Below, piece after piece: positions 35,613 through 44,406 of a stretch of 64,000 bases of DNA (position 1 is the stretch's first letter; every line of letters begins with the position of its first letter). The stretch covers positions 1-64,000 of the forward strand of contig LOEU01000024.1 of the NCBI GenBank assembly GCA_001516025.1, read 5' to 3'. Source of the DNA: a bacterium BRH_c32 (GTDB lineage: Bacteria; Bacteroidota; Ignavibacteria; Ignavibacteriales; Melioribacteraceae). Under the pieces are notes generated by a model. It searched no databases, was not told the DNA's origin, and saw only the letters and a program-made list of their open reading frames with translations. Both the position numbers and the translations under genes were made by a program.

Positions 35613-36869
35613 TTATGCAAACATTCTTTTTACTTTGAGTAAACTTTGAACTAATTTATCCACTTCTTCTTTGGTATTATAAAATGCAAATGAAGCTCTT
35701 GCAGTCGCAGGAAGCTTAAACCTCTCCATCAATGGCTGCGTGCAATGATGACCCGTCCTTATAGCAATTCCATCGGTATCAATTATTGTCCCTATATCAT
35801 AAGGATGGATTCCATCTATTACAAAAGAAATTACAGAAGCCTTTTTCTTTGCATTCCCTATTATTCTTAATCCGGCAATTTCATTTAATGAACCGGTAGC
35901 GTATTCTAATAGTTCATTTTCATATTTAGTCAGCTCATCTCTATCGAACTGATTAATATAATCGATAGCAGTTCCAAATCCGATTGAACCGGCAATATTT
36001 GGAGTACCCGCTTCGAATTTATGTGGGATATCATCATAGGTAGTTTTTTCAAATGTAACGGTGCGAATCATATCACCTCCACCTTGATATGGAGGCAGCA
36101 TTTCTAACATCTCTGTCTTACCATATAGAACCCCTATCCCCGTTGGTCCGAATGCCTTATGACCCGAAAGTGCATAAAAATCACAATCCAAATCTTGAAC
36201 GTCTATCTTCATGTGAGGAGCCGATTGAGCACCATCAACAAATACCGGAATGTTTTTTCTATGAGCTAAAGTAATGATCTCTTTTACCGGATTGATAGTA
36301 CCTAAGGCATTAGATATATGGACTACAGAAATGAATTTTGTTTTATCATTAAGCATTAATTTAAATGCTTCCATATCTAATTCACCTTCATCGGTAATCG
36401 GAATTACTTTTAATTTTATTTTGTCATGCTCCACTAAAAATTGCCAAGGGACAATATTAGCGTGATGCTCCATATGCGAAATAATTACTTCATCGCCCTC
36501 TTTGAAATAATTTGCTCTAGATAAAGATGCAGCTACTAAATTAATTGCTTCGGTTGTTCCCTTCACAAATATTAATTCTGAAGAACTGATTGCATTCAAA
36601 AATTCTTTCGCTTTGAGTCGTGCATTTTCATAAAATTCGGTGGCGATTTCGCTTAAGAAATAAAGTCCTCTATGAATATTCGCATTCTCAAATGAATAAT
36701 ATCTGGTTATGCTATCAATCACACATTGCGGTTTCTGGGAGGTTGCAGCATTATCTAAATAGACTAACTGCTTCCCGTTAACCGTGCGCTTTAAGATCGG
36801 GAAATCATTTCGTATCTCATCGAGATTAAATTTTCGCGCTTCTAATATTGCCGCTGCTTGCTTAATCAA
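35613..36869 (-). CDS. sufS: Cysteine desulfurase SufS
   Basis: 418 residues. Class II desulfurase: PLP lysine in ALSGHKAFGPTGIGVLYG, the substrate-loop cysteine in AIRTGHHCTQPLM, and NAATSQKP / SRANYF regions typical of SufS. Supplies persulfide sulfur to the SufBCD scaffold. TTG start at 36869, 12 bases after sufD; no better start before the conserved FDLDEIRNDFPIL-like helix. No sufE or sufU lies next to it although those are its normal sulfur acceptors. Confidence 0.95.
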   Translation of the reverse strand: MIKQAAAILEARKFNLDEIRNDFPILKRTVNGKQLVYLDNAATSQKPQCVIDSITRYYSFENANIHRGLYFLSEIATEFYENARLKAKEFLNAISSSELIFVKGTTEAINLVAASLSRANYFKEGDEVIISHMEHHANIVPWQFLVEHDKIKLKVIPITDEGELDMEAFKLMLNDKTKFISVVHISNALGTINPVKEIITLAHRKNIPVFVDGAQSAPHMKIDVQDLDCDFYALSGHKAFGPTGIGVLYGKTEMLEMLPPYQGGGDMIRTVTFEKTTYDDIPHKFEAGTPNIAGSIGFGTAIDYINQFDRDELTKYENELLEYATGSLNEIAGLRIIGNAKKKASVISFVIDGIHPYDIGTIIDTDGIAIRTGHHCTQPLMERFKLPATARASFAFYNTKEEVDKLVQSLLKVKRMFA

Positions 36870-36881
36870 AATTCATCCGGT

Positions 36882-38129
36882 TTAATTATTTTTTACTTCC
36901 ACTCGATTCAAATGCTCGAATACTAAGTGGTTTATCTGCTCTCTTAATTCATCGATCTTTATTTTTTCTATTACATCAGCTGCGAACGCACGTATCAACA
37001 TCGATTTAGCTATATCCTGAGGAATGCCTCTTGATTTTATATAAAACTCCGAATTTTCATCAAGCTGTCCCACAGCTGCTCCATGGCTGCACTTTACATC
37101 ATCAGCAAAAATTTCAAGCTGCGGCTTCGTATCAATTACGGCACTCTTTGATAATAAAACTGCCTTATTCGATTGATATGCATTAGTTTTCTGTGCATCG
37201 CGCCTTACCATAATTTTACCGTTGAAAACACCTCGAGACTCGCCGTCAAGTATTCCTTTATATAATTCATTGCTCATGCAATTTGGCTTTGCATGATCTA
37301 CATACGTGTGATTATCCACATGTTGTTTCTTATGAGCTAAATACAATCCATAAAAATGGCTTTCGATATTCTCGTCATTCAAACAGGTATTAATATCGTT
37401 TCGTGTAATGCTGCCACCGAATGTAAAATTATAATGATTGAATAAACTGTTTGCTTCCTGATATGCCTGCACTTTTTCAATATGGTAAGAATTTTCTTCT
37501 TCTGACTGAATTTTATATAAATCAACTATCGAATTTTTTCCTGCATAAACTTCTGTTACAATATTTGTTAAATACTCTTTCCCTTCAATACCATGATAAT
37601 TGGCAATAATAGATACTTGTGCATTTTCTTCAGCTATTATTAGATTTTTGGGAACTGACAAAACGTTCTCAGTTTTGTCTCCGTTTAAGTATAATACCTG
37701 GATCGGCTTATCTACTACTTTCCCCTTAGGTACAAATACAACTAATCCATTAGAAGAAAGAGAATTATTTATTTCATTAAACCCGTTATCGATAGTGGAA
37801 TATTTATTTAAATGTCTCGATAAAAGTTCGGAATTATTTTTTTGAAAATTAGAAAGACTATCTACGATTATTCCGCTTTCTAATCCGGTCAAATCTGATA
37901 ATTCGCCTGCAAAAATTCCATTAATAAAAACTACTTTGTAATAATCAAAATCTTGGAAGAAAAAATCATGCAAAACTGTCGAAAGATGATTTTCATAACC
38001 TAATGAAGCACCTAAAACATAATTATTTTTCATTATAGGAGCTACATTTGTGTATTTCCAATCTTCGTTTTTTGTAGTGGGGAGATTAAAATCCCGCAGC
38101 TCAATCATATTTAATAAATCATTTCCCAT
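36882..38129 (-). CDS. sufD: Fe-S assembly protein SufD
   Basis: 415 residues. N-terminal helical part (NLPTTKNEDWKYTNVAPI) and the beta-helix core with CSHGAAVGQLDENSEFYIKSRGI, the segment shared with SufB. Partner of SufB and SufC in the scaffold. ATG overlaps the sufC stop by one base (TAATG). Confidence 0.95.
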   Translation of the reverse strand: MGNDLLNMIELRDFNLPTTKNEDWKYTNVAPIMKNNYVLGASLGYENHLSTVLHDFFFQDFDYYKVVFINGIFAGELSDLTGLESGIIVDSLSNFQKNNSELLSRHLNKYSTIDNGFNEINNSLSSNGLVVFVPKGKVVDKPIQVLYLNGDKTENVLSVPKNLIIAEENAQVSIIANYHGIEGKEYLTNIVTEVYAGKNSIVDLYKIQSEEENSYHIEKVQAYQEANSLFNHYNFTFGGSITRNDINTCLNDENIESHFYGLYLAHKKQHVDNHTYVDHAKPNCMSNELYKGILDGESRGVFNGKIMVRRDAQKTNAYQSNKAVLLSKSAVIDTKPQLEIFADDVKCSHGAAVGQLDENSEFYIKSRGIPQDIAKSMLIRAFAADVIEKIKIDELREQINHLVFEHLNRVEVKNN

Positions 38130-38893
38130 TAGACATTCTCTTCAATTAGTTCATCATTTTTTATCCAATCATATCCCTTTTCTTCTAATTCTAGTGCTAA
38201 TTCTTTTCCACCTGATTTAATAATTCTTCCTTTTGAAAGGACATGGACATAATCAGGCACTATATAATCGAGAAGTCTTTGATAGTGAGTTACAAGTAAT
38301 ACTGCATTATCATTATTCTTAAATACATTTACCCCGCTGGAGACAATCTTCAAAGCATCGATATCCAAACCCGAATCTGTTTCATCAAGAAGTGCAAGTT
38401 TCGGTTGAAGCATTAGCATCTGAAGAATTTCATTTCTTTTTTTCTCGCCACCCGAGAAACCTACATTTACAGAGCGACTGATAAACTGTGGGTCCATTCC
38501 AAGCACACCGGATTTCTCTCTTAATAATTCCATAAATTCTTTCGGGGTAGCTTCAGGTTTTCCATTATATTTTCTTACTTCATTTAAAGCGGTTTTCAAA
38601 AATGTCGCATTGCTGATTCCGGGAATTTCTATTGGATATTGAAAAGCTAGAAATATTCCTTCTCTTGCTCTATCCTCAGGAGCTAATTCCACTAATTCTT
38701 TTCCTTCAAAATAAATTTCGCCATCTGTTACTTCGTATCCGCCATGTCCGGCAAGTACATTCGCAAGTGTACTTTTACCTGATCCGTTCGGTCCCATAAT
38801 TGCATGAACTTCACCGGCTTTGATTTCCAAATTGATTCCTTTTAATATTTCTTTACCTTCTACGTTCGCTTTTAGATTTTTTATAACTAACAT
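38129..38893 (-). CDS. sufC: Fe-S assembly ATPase SufC
   Basis: 254 residues. ABC ATPase: Walker [10 protein letters not shown], signature [15 protein letters not shown], Walker [17 protein letters not shown]. The Q-loop region [11 protein letters not shown] is characteristic of SufC. Drives conformational change of SufB-SufD. Twenty-nine bases after sufB. Confidence 0.97.
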   Translation of the reverse strand: MLVIKNLKANVEGKEILKGINLEIKAGEVHAIMGPNGSGKSTLANVLAGHGGYEVTDGEIYFEGKELVELAPEDRAREGIFLAFQYPIEIPGISNATFLKTALNEVRKYNGKPEATPKEFMELLREKSGVLGMDPQFISRSVNVGFSGGEKKRNEILQMLMLQPKLALLDETDSGLDIDALKIVSSGVNVFKNNDNAVLLVTHYQRLLDYIVPDYVHVLSKGRIIKSGGKELALELEEKGYDWIKNDELIEENV

Positions 38894-38922
38894 TTTTTCC
38901 TCTTATTTTTCAATTTTTATAA

Positions 38923-40410
38923 TTAACCGACCGAGCTTTCGAGACTGATTGCCAATAGTTTTTGTGCCTCCACTGCAAACTCCATCGGAAGTTCATTGAA
39001 AACTTCCTTACAGAATCCATTTACAATCATATTCACAGCATCCTCGGTGGATATACCTCTTTGATTCAAGTAAAATATTTGGTCTTCGCCTACTTTTGAG
39101 GTTGTTGCCTCATGCTCCACTTTTGCCGTATCATTTTCAATCTCAATATATGGGAAGGTATGAGCACCGCATTTATCTCCCATTAGCATTGAATCACATT
39201 GAGTAAAATTTCTTGCGTTATCGGCTTTCTTACCTACCTTTACTAATCCTCTATATGAATTATTGCTTTTACCCGCCGATATACCTTTTGAAATAATTGT
39301 GCTGGAAGTATTTTTTCCTAAGTGAATCATTTTAGTCCCGGTATCAGCTTGCTGATAATTATTCGTTACTGCTACTGAATAGAACTCTCCAACCGAATAA
39401 TCCCCTTGCAAAATGCAGCTTGGGTATTTCCATGTTACTGCCGATCCCGTTTCTACTTGAGTCCAAGAGACTTTTGAATGATTTCCTCGGCATGCTGCTC
39501 TTTTTGTTACAAAATTATATATACCGCCTTTTCCTTCACTATTGCCCGGATACCAATTCTGAACTGTTGAATATTTTATCTCTGCATTTTCTAATATAAC
39601 CAGCTCCACTACTGCTGCATGTAATTGATTTGTATCTCTTATCGGTGCGGTACATCCTTCGAGATAACTCACGTAAGAACCTTCTTCGGCAATTATTAAT
39701 GTTCTTTCAAACTGTCCGGTTTCTTCATTATTTATTCTAAAGTATGTAGATAATTCCATCGGGCATCTAACGCCTTTCGGTATATAAACAAATGAACCAT
39801 CGCTAAATACGGCAGCATTTAAAGCCGCATAATAATTGTCTGTATAAGGGACTACCGAACCTAAATATTTTTTTACTAATTCCGGATGATCTTTTAATGC
39901 TTCGGAAACTGAGGAAAAAATTACTCCCTTTTCTTTTAATGTCTCTTTAAAAGTTGTAGCCACCGAAACTGAATCGAAAACTGCATCAACAGCAACACCC
40001 GAAAGAATTTTTTGCTCCTCAAGTGGAATTCCTAATTTCTCAAATGTTTTTAATAATTCAGGGTCAACTTCATCTAGACTATCTAATTGAGGCTTTTTCT
40101 TAGGTGCTGAATAATAAATAATATCCTGAAAATCGATCTTTGGATATTTTACATTGGGCCATTTCGGCTCTTCCATCGTCTGCCAATGCCTAAATGCTTT
40201 CAACCTCCACTCAGTCATCCATTCCGGTTCTCCTTTTTTTAGAGAAATGAAACGAACTATCTCTTCATTCAATCCTTTAGGAGCAGTATCAGATTCGATA
40301 TCTGTTATAAAACCCCATTTATACTCATTTTTCGTAACATCATTGAGTAACTGCATATCTTCAGATATTTCATCTTTTTCTTGCAGACCATTAGTCTTAA
40401 TTTCTTCCAT
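38923..40410 (-). CDS. sufB: Fe-S assembly protein SufB
   Basis: 495 residues. Full SufB with [63 protein letters not shown] and [22 protein letters not shown] in pieces. The main scaffold on which the cluster is built. First gene of sufBCDS-sufT-brx-rrf2; ribosome site AAGGGAAG precedes the ATG, and a clear promoter lies about 25-60 bases upstream. Confidence 0.97.
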   Translation of the reverse strand: MEEIKTNGLQEKDEISEDMQLLNDVTKNEYKWGFITDIESDTAPKGLNEEIVRFISLKKGEPEWMTEWRLKAFRHWQTMEEPKWPNVKYPKIDFQDIIYYSAPKKKPQLDSLDEVDPELLKTFEKLGIPLEEQKILSGVAVDAVFDSVSVATTFKETLKEKGVIFSSVSEALKDHPELVKKYLGSVVPYTDNYYAALNAAVFSDGSFVYIPKGVRCPMELSTYFRINNEETGQFERTLIIAEEGSYVSYLEGCTAPIRDTNQLHAAVVELVILENAEIKYSTVQNWYPGNSEGKGGIYNFVTKRAACRGNHSKVSWTQVETGSAVTWKYPSCILQGDYSVGEFYSVAVTNNYQQADTGTKMIHLGKNTSSTIISKGISAGKSNNSYRGLVKVGKKADNARNFTQCDSMLMGDKCGAHTFPYIEIENDTAKVEHEATTSKVGEDQIFYLNQRGISTEDAVNMIVNGFCKEVFNELPMEFAVEAQKLLAISLESSVG

Positions 40411-40435
40411 TGCTTCCCTTTCGTTTTTCTATACC

Positions 40436-40470
40436 CAAAATTATTGAATCTTGATAAAAAAGTCAAGATT
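40436..40470 (-). promoter_or_regulatory. sufB promoter with embedded perfect inverted repeat
   Basis: Minus strand: TTGACT (40461-40466), 17-base spacer, TAATTT then TG (40436-40443), which also fits the Bacteroidota TAnnTTTG element. A perfect inverted repeat, arms AATCTTGA (40463-40470) and TCAAGATT (40447-40454) 8 bases apart, covers the -35 and spacer. A repressor bound here would block RNA polymerase. The Rrf2 protein at the end of the operon is the obvious candidate. Confidence 0.7.
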
Positions 40471-40551
40471 AAAGAAGAGATATTTTTTCCTTATCAGCCT
40501 CTATAGTAGCATTTGTAATAATTAAAGCTTTTTTTTCATTCCATTCGATGA

Positions 40552-41283
40552 TTATGCCGAGCGGCTGCGGAGGATTTCGAAGAGGATTACACCGGTTGCC
40601 ACAGAAACATTAAGTGAATCGAACTTCCCGGGCATATCGATCTTTATTAAGTGATCACAATTTTCTGCTACAAGTCTTCTTATCCCCTTCTCTTCATTGC
40701 CCATTATAAGAGCAATCGGGGATTTGTAATCCACGGTTCTATAATCTTTAGTATCTTTCCCAAGAGTAGAACCGGCGATCCAAAAACCTGCACTTTTAAG
40801 TTTTTCAATAGCATGAATTAAATTTCCGACACGTGCAATTTTTAGGTGAGACACTGCTCCGGCAGAAGTTTTTTCTACTGTCTCATTTATCGGCGCACTA
40901 TTATTTATCGTAGTAATTACACCATCAACTCCGGCACATGCGGCACTCCGAAGAATTGCTCCAAGATTATGTGTATCCTGAATGGAATCTAACATCACGA
41001 TCAATGGAAATTTTTTATCTTTAGATGATTGGATTAAATCTTCAACTTCATAATATCTATTTTCTTCGGCAATGGCATAAACGCCTTGTGTATTCGGATT
41101 CGACGAAGCTGCTTGGAATTTTTGAAGACTTGCTTGACTAATTTTTATTCCACGCTTCTTTGCTTCAGAAAAAATTTTATCTATCGCTTCACCTCTTTGA
41201 CCAAAAGCTACATATATTTGTTCGATCTCTTTGCCAGAAAGTATTGCCTCGAGTACCGGTTTGCGTCCATAGATTTTTTGCAT
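40552..41283 (-). CDS. rlmB: 23S rRNA Gm2251-type 2'-O-methyltransferase
   Basis: 243 residues. SpoU/TrmH SPOUT family: N-terminal substrate-binding domain (MQKIYGRKPVLEAIL), motif 1 DSIQDTHNLGAILRSAACAGVDGVI, motif 2 IALIMGNEEKGIRRLV and motif 3 KIDMPGKFDSLNVSVATGVILFE. The knotted fold methylates ribose of a guanosine in 23S rRNA; TrmH-type tRNA specificity is less likely because of the RlmB-like N-domain. Last gene of ptsN-hisS-hypothetical-rlmB. Confidence 0.93.
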   Translation of the reverse strand: MQKIYGRKPVLEAILSGKEIEQIYVAFGQRGEAIDKIFSEAKKRGIKISQASLQKFQAASSNPNTQGVYAIAEENRYYEVEDLIQSSKDKKFPLIVMLDSIQDTHNLGAILRSAACAGVDGVITTINNSAPINETVEKTSAGAVSHLKIARVGNLIHAIEKLKSAGFWIAGSTLGKDTKDYRTVDYKSPIALIMGNEEKGIRRLVAENCDHLIKIDMPGKFDSLNVSVATGVILFEILRSRSA

Positions 41284-41285
41284 CT

Positions 41286-41804
41286 TTAATTAATTTCCCT
41301 AAATGAAAATTCTTTATTCGTGATTTCAAAATCGCAAAAGAAACGATTATTCTTCTTCTTCGGAACTGATTTTTCTATTAAAACTAATTCTTTATTAAAA
41401 ACGTTAGCATAGAAATGAGCCGAATTTATTGCCCCATCTTTTTTTAATACATTTATCTTAAAATCACCATTAAGCTCTTCTAACTTTATTTCGGTTCTTG
41501 CAGGCATTACTTGCGGAATAATGTTGGTTTTTGCTTTTAGCCCCATTAGGACAATATAATATTCGCCATTTTCTTTAAATGTTTCTAAAGAAATTTCATA
41601 AGCAAAACTTGTAAATTCAGTAATGGTTTCCACTGCAAAAATGAGGAATTGTTTTTGGGGAATCGGTTCATATCTAAAAAATCCCTTAACTAAATACTCT
41701 TTTTTATCGGGTTTCTTTGTCGGAATGGAGTCTAATGCAGATATTCCTTTCTTTTCTCTTGCCCTGGGTAATCTCGGAATATCTGTCGGCTTCTTGAGAG
41801 GCAT
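41286..41804 (-). CDS. Hypothetical protein between hisS and rlmB
   Basis: 172 residues, basic N-terminus (KKPTDIPRLPRAREKKGIS), no signal peptide or membrane helix. Residues about 40-165 predict mostly beta strands. I do not recognise any family. Separated by 1 base from hisS and 2 bases from rlmB, so it is translated with them; the context hints at a role around tRNA or rRNA, but that is only guilt by association. Confidence 0.75.
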   Translation of the reverse strand: MPLKKPTDIPRLPRAREKKGISALDSIPTKKPDKKEYLVKGFFRYEPIPQKQFLIFAVETITEFTSFAYEISLETFKENGEYYIVLMGLKAKTNIIPQVMPARTEIKLEELNGDFKINVLKKDGAINSAHFYANVFNKELVLIEKSVPKKKNNRFFCDFEITNKEFSFREIN

Positions 41805-41805
41805 T

Positions 41806-43065
41806 CTATTCTCTTATCTTTTTTATTAATCCTTTCATATCGGAAGTCTTAAACAAGAATTGATTCCCTTCGGACATATTCTTTAATAAATATTCTCCAT
41901 TCTTATATTCATCTCCTCCGACAAAAAGAGTAAATCGAGAATTAAATTTATTTGCTTCTCTCATTTGGGCTTTTATGCTTCGTGTAAGATAATCCGCATC
42001 CGCTTTAAATCCTTCGCGTCTCAATTCCAGCATTGCTTCAAAAGCATCACTTTTCAATTCAGAATCAAGAAGTATTATATAAACGTCAAGCGGTTCTTCT
42101 TTTACATCAAAAACATTTTCGTTCTTGCAAGCGAGTAGTAATCTTTCAATCCCTGCTGCAAATCCAACTCCCGGAGCCGGTTTCCCTCCTAATTGCTCAA
42201 TCAATCCATCATACCTTCCACCGCCGCATAACGCACTCTGCGATCCCACACTGCCACTTATAATTTCGAATGTCGTATGGCAATAGTAATCTAATCCACG
42301 TACGAGTTTTGGATCAACTTCAAAAGGTACGTTTGAATTTTCCAATACTTTTTTTACTGTATTAAAATGTTCGAGACTAACATCATCCAAATACTCCATT
42401 AGTAAAGGAGCTTCTTTCATTATCGATTGATCTCTATCATCTTTACTATCGAAAATTCGTAAGATATTTATATCAAATCTTTTTTTGCTGTCTTCAGAAA
42501 GATTATTAAAATGGGGGCGTAAATATTCTTTTAATTTTTCTTTATATACTTCACGTGATTCGGTTACACCAAGAGAATTAATTTTTACTTTTAAATTTGT
42601 CAATCCAAGTCTAGCAAAAATATCATAAGCGATTATTATCATCTCGGCATCAAGTAGAGGACTTTGGCTTCCTATCGCTTCTGCTCCGAACTGATGAAAT
42701 TGTCTGAACCTTCCCGCTTGTGGCCTCTCCTGTCTAAACATCGGAGAAATATAGTATAACTTACTTAAACTCTGTTTTTTATCTAATGAATGTTCAATAA
42801 AAGCGCGTGCAACCGATGCAGTCATCTCCGGTTTCAAAGTGAGACTTACGCCACTTCTATCAATAAACGAATACATCTCTTTACTTACAATATCCGTCGC
42901 ATCTCCGATACCACGAGAAAATAGTGCCGTCTCTTCAAATATTGGTGTTCGGATCTCTTTATAATTATATAAACTCATTATTTCATTAACAAGTTTTTCT
43001 AATTCTCTCCATTTATAACTATCCTCTGATAGGATATCATTTGTTCCGGTAATTGCCTTAATCAT
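41806..43065 (-). CDS. hisS: Histidyl-tRNA synthetase
   Basis: 419 residues. Class II synthetase: motif 1 region (FEETALFSRGIGDATDIVSKEMYSF), motif 2 LYYISPMFRQERPQAGRFRQFHQFG, the histidine-specific LVRGLDYYCHTTFE and GGGRYDGL, motif 3 GVGFAAGIERLLL, and the anticodon-binding domain from about 325. Seven bases after ptsN. Confidence 0.97.
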   Translation of the reverse strand: MIKAITGTNDILSEDSYKWRELEKLVNEIMSLYNYKEIRTPIFEETALFSRGIGDATDIVSKEMYSFIDRSGVSLTLKPEMTASVARAFIEHSLDKKQSLSKLYYISPMFRQERPQAGRFRQFHQFGAEAIGSQSPLLDAEMIIIAYDIFARLGLTNLKVKINSLGVTESREVYKEKLKEYLRPHFNNLSEDSKKRFDINILRIFDSKDDRDQSIMKEAPLLMEYLDDVSLEHFNTVKKVLENSNVPFEVDPKLVRGLDYYCHTTFEIISGSVGSQSALCGGGRYDGLIEQLGGKPAPGVGFAAGIERLLLACKNENVFDVKEEPLDVYIILLDSELKSDAFEAMLELRREGFKADADYLTRSIKAQMREANKFNSRFTLFVGGDEYKNGEYLLKNMSEGNQFLFKTSDMKGLIKKIRE

Positions 43066-43072
43066 CAGTTCT

Positions 43073-43546
43073 CTATACTATTTCGAAATATTGTTTTTCT
43101 TCGTCATCAAATATTTTATATATCTCTTCGGCTGTTTTTGCTTTCGATAGATTTTCACGAAATTCATCTTTGTTCATCATTCGAGAAATGCGGCTAAGTA
43201 ATTTGATATGCGGACCCACTAGATTTTCTTTTCCTATGAGTAGAAAAATCAAATTAACCGGATTGCTATCTAAAGCTTCGAAATCGATCGGTTTATCAAG
43301 CTTCCCAAATGCTGCAACTATTTCATTAACTCCATTTGTTTTTGCGTGTGGAATTGCAAATCCTTTTCCTACTCCGGTGGACATGATCTTTTCTCTTTCA
43401 ATTACGGCAGATCGCATCTGCTCTACATCCTTTACTTTATCATCACCTATGAAAAGATCAATTAATTCGTTTATTGATTGTTCCTTTTCGGTGCTTTGCA
43501 TCGAAGCAATTATCTTTTCCGGTTTTAATATATCGCAAATTTTCAT
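43073..43546 (-). CDS. ptsN: PTS IIA-like (PtsN) regulatory protein
   Basis: 157 residues. EIIA fructose/nitrogen type domain with the phosphorylatable H67 in GFAIPHAKT and the LIFLLIGKENLVGPHIKLLSRISRM segment. No permease or HPr gene is near, so a regulatory rather than transport role is more likely. First gene of a four-gene operon with hisS. Confidence 0.9.
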   Translation of the reverse strand: MKICDILKPEKIIASMQSTEKEQSINELIDLFIGDDKVKDVEQMRSAVIEREKIMSTGVGKGFAIPHAKTNGVNEIVAAFGKLDKPIDFEALDSNPVNLIFLLIGKENLVGPHIKLLSRISRMMNKDEFRENLSKAKTAEEIYKIFDDEEKQYFEIV

Positions 43547-43581
43547 TCTTCTTCTTTTTATTTGATTATAAATGTGGTCTA

Positions 43582-43614
43582 AATTTAAGAAAGACTGATA
43601 GTTTTATCAATCTT
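43582..43614 (-). promoter_or_regulatory. ptsN promoter overlapping an inverted repeat
   Basis: Minus strand TTGATA (43605-43610), 17-base spacer, TAAATT (43582-43587). An inverted repeat with 10-base arms (43605-43614 and 43591-43600, one mismatch, loop of 4) covers the -35 and spacer, the same arrangement as at sufB but with different arm sequence. Confidence 0.5.
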
Positions 43615-43702
43615 ATTCTATTTTATTTTGATTTTCGTTTGGGAGAATGTTAGATGAAGATTATTATTATCATTAATCTTAAAATTGGATTTATATTTTT
43701 TT

Positions 43703-43723
43703 GCTCCGGTTCGATACCGGAGC
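43703..43723. repeat. Perfect 7-pair GC-rich hairpin, T-arm-like
   Basis: GCTCCGG and CCGGAGC enclose the 7-base loop TTCGATA, preceded by 7 Ts on the plus strand. It is the most GC-rich element in this 198-base gap between two minus-strand genes. No run of Ts follows it on the strand of the neighbouring genes, so it is not a normal terminator for them. Confidence 0.5.
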
Positions 43724-43744
43724 TTTAGTGTACAGTTTAATTTA

Positions 43745-44143
43745 TCAAAAATAAAAATTAGCTATCTTAGAAATTCCTGACTTTTTTATCTCTTCATTTA
43801 CTACTTGATAACGTTTTTGACTAGGCAAATTTTCTCTGCTTACGTAACGGTTAGGAATTTCTTCCTCAGTTAAATGTGTTACTTTTCTTATAACTTTCAC
43901 AGGTCGCGAAGTATTATTCTCAATTGGGAAGATCATTGGCGAACGCCCCGGATTTATATATTGATTACCACGTGAAGAGTGAGTTGCCTTTACTTTAATT
44001 TTCGGAGCCGGATTCACCTGTTCCCTCAATAATGGATTATCTACTCTCTTTGATTTAGAGAAAATCCACGACACTATCACTACTGTCATTAATAAGGAAA
44101 AACCACCGATCAATACAGTATATACTATATCCAATAATTCCAT
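43745..44143 (-). CDS. Small single-pass membrane protein of unknown function
   Basis: 132 residues. One N-terminal membrane helix (about 5-28, IVYTVLIGGFSLLMTVVIVSWIF), then a basic, probably unstructured cytoplasmic part with several Pro, Asn and Arg. No family recognised. Stands alone on the minus strand with long untranslated gaps on both sides. Confidence 0.65.
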   Translation of the reverse strand: MELLDIVYTVLIGGFSLLMTVVIVSWIFSKSKRVDNPLLREQVNPAPKIKVKATHSSRGNQYINPGRSPMIFPIENNTSRPVKVIRKVTHLTEEEIPNRYVSRENLPSQKRYQVVNEEIKKSGISKIANFYF

Positions 44144-44217
44144 ATCGGTTCTTTCATTTAATTATTTATATAATTACTTTCAAAAACAATACCAAGAATT
44201 AGCACCTTTTTGACATT

Positions 44218-44253
44218 AAAAGAGACATATCCATTTTCTAAAACGTCTCTTTT
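44218..44253. terminator. Orphan terminator-like hairpin upstream of a small membrane protein gene
   Basis: Arms AAAAGAGAC (44218-44226) and GTCTCTTTT (44245-44253), loop of 18. It follows no gene on either strand. Read on the minus strand it lies about 75 bases before the gene at 44143, and a TTGATA-17-TAACTT pair lies upstream, so it could be an attenuator or the end of a short RNA. Confidence 0.4.
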
Positions 44254-44393
44254 TGGGAAAATGACCTCATATAATACACCAAGTTAATAAAGCAATTAAT
44301 ATATATCAAAACACTTCTATAAATCCCATATTTAATTTAATAAATAAATCTATTAATAAATGTGATTTAGAATAGATATTTAATTTTGACTTG

Positions 44394-44403
44394 TATAATT
44401 TTG
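44394..44403 (+). promoter_or_regulatory. -10 element of the esterase gene, possibly leaderless
   Basis: TATAAT (44394-44399) runs into TTTG, so both the E. coli -10 and the Bacteroidota TAnnTTTG element fit. The ATG begins at 44407, only 7 bases after the hexamer, which would put the transcript start at or next to the ATG. No good -35 is seen. Confidence 0.45.
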
Positions 44404-44406
44404 GAA

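Noticed and set aside
35603-35620. TTG start for SufT at 35620
   Set aside because: It overlaps sufS and adds residues not seen in the family; the ATG at 35602 has its own ribosome site.
43640-43723. A tRNA gene containing the T-arm-like hairpin
   Set aside because: No matching acceptor half, D-arm or anticodon arm can be found upstream.
44386-44406. TTG start for the esterase at 44386
   Set aside because: It would translate the promoter -10 hexamer; the ATG at 44407 fits the family.
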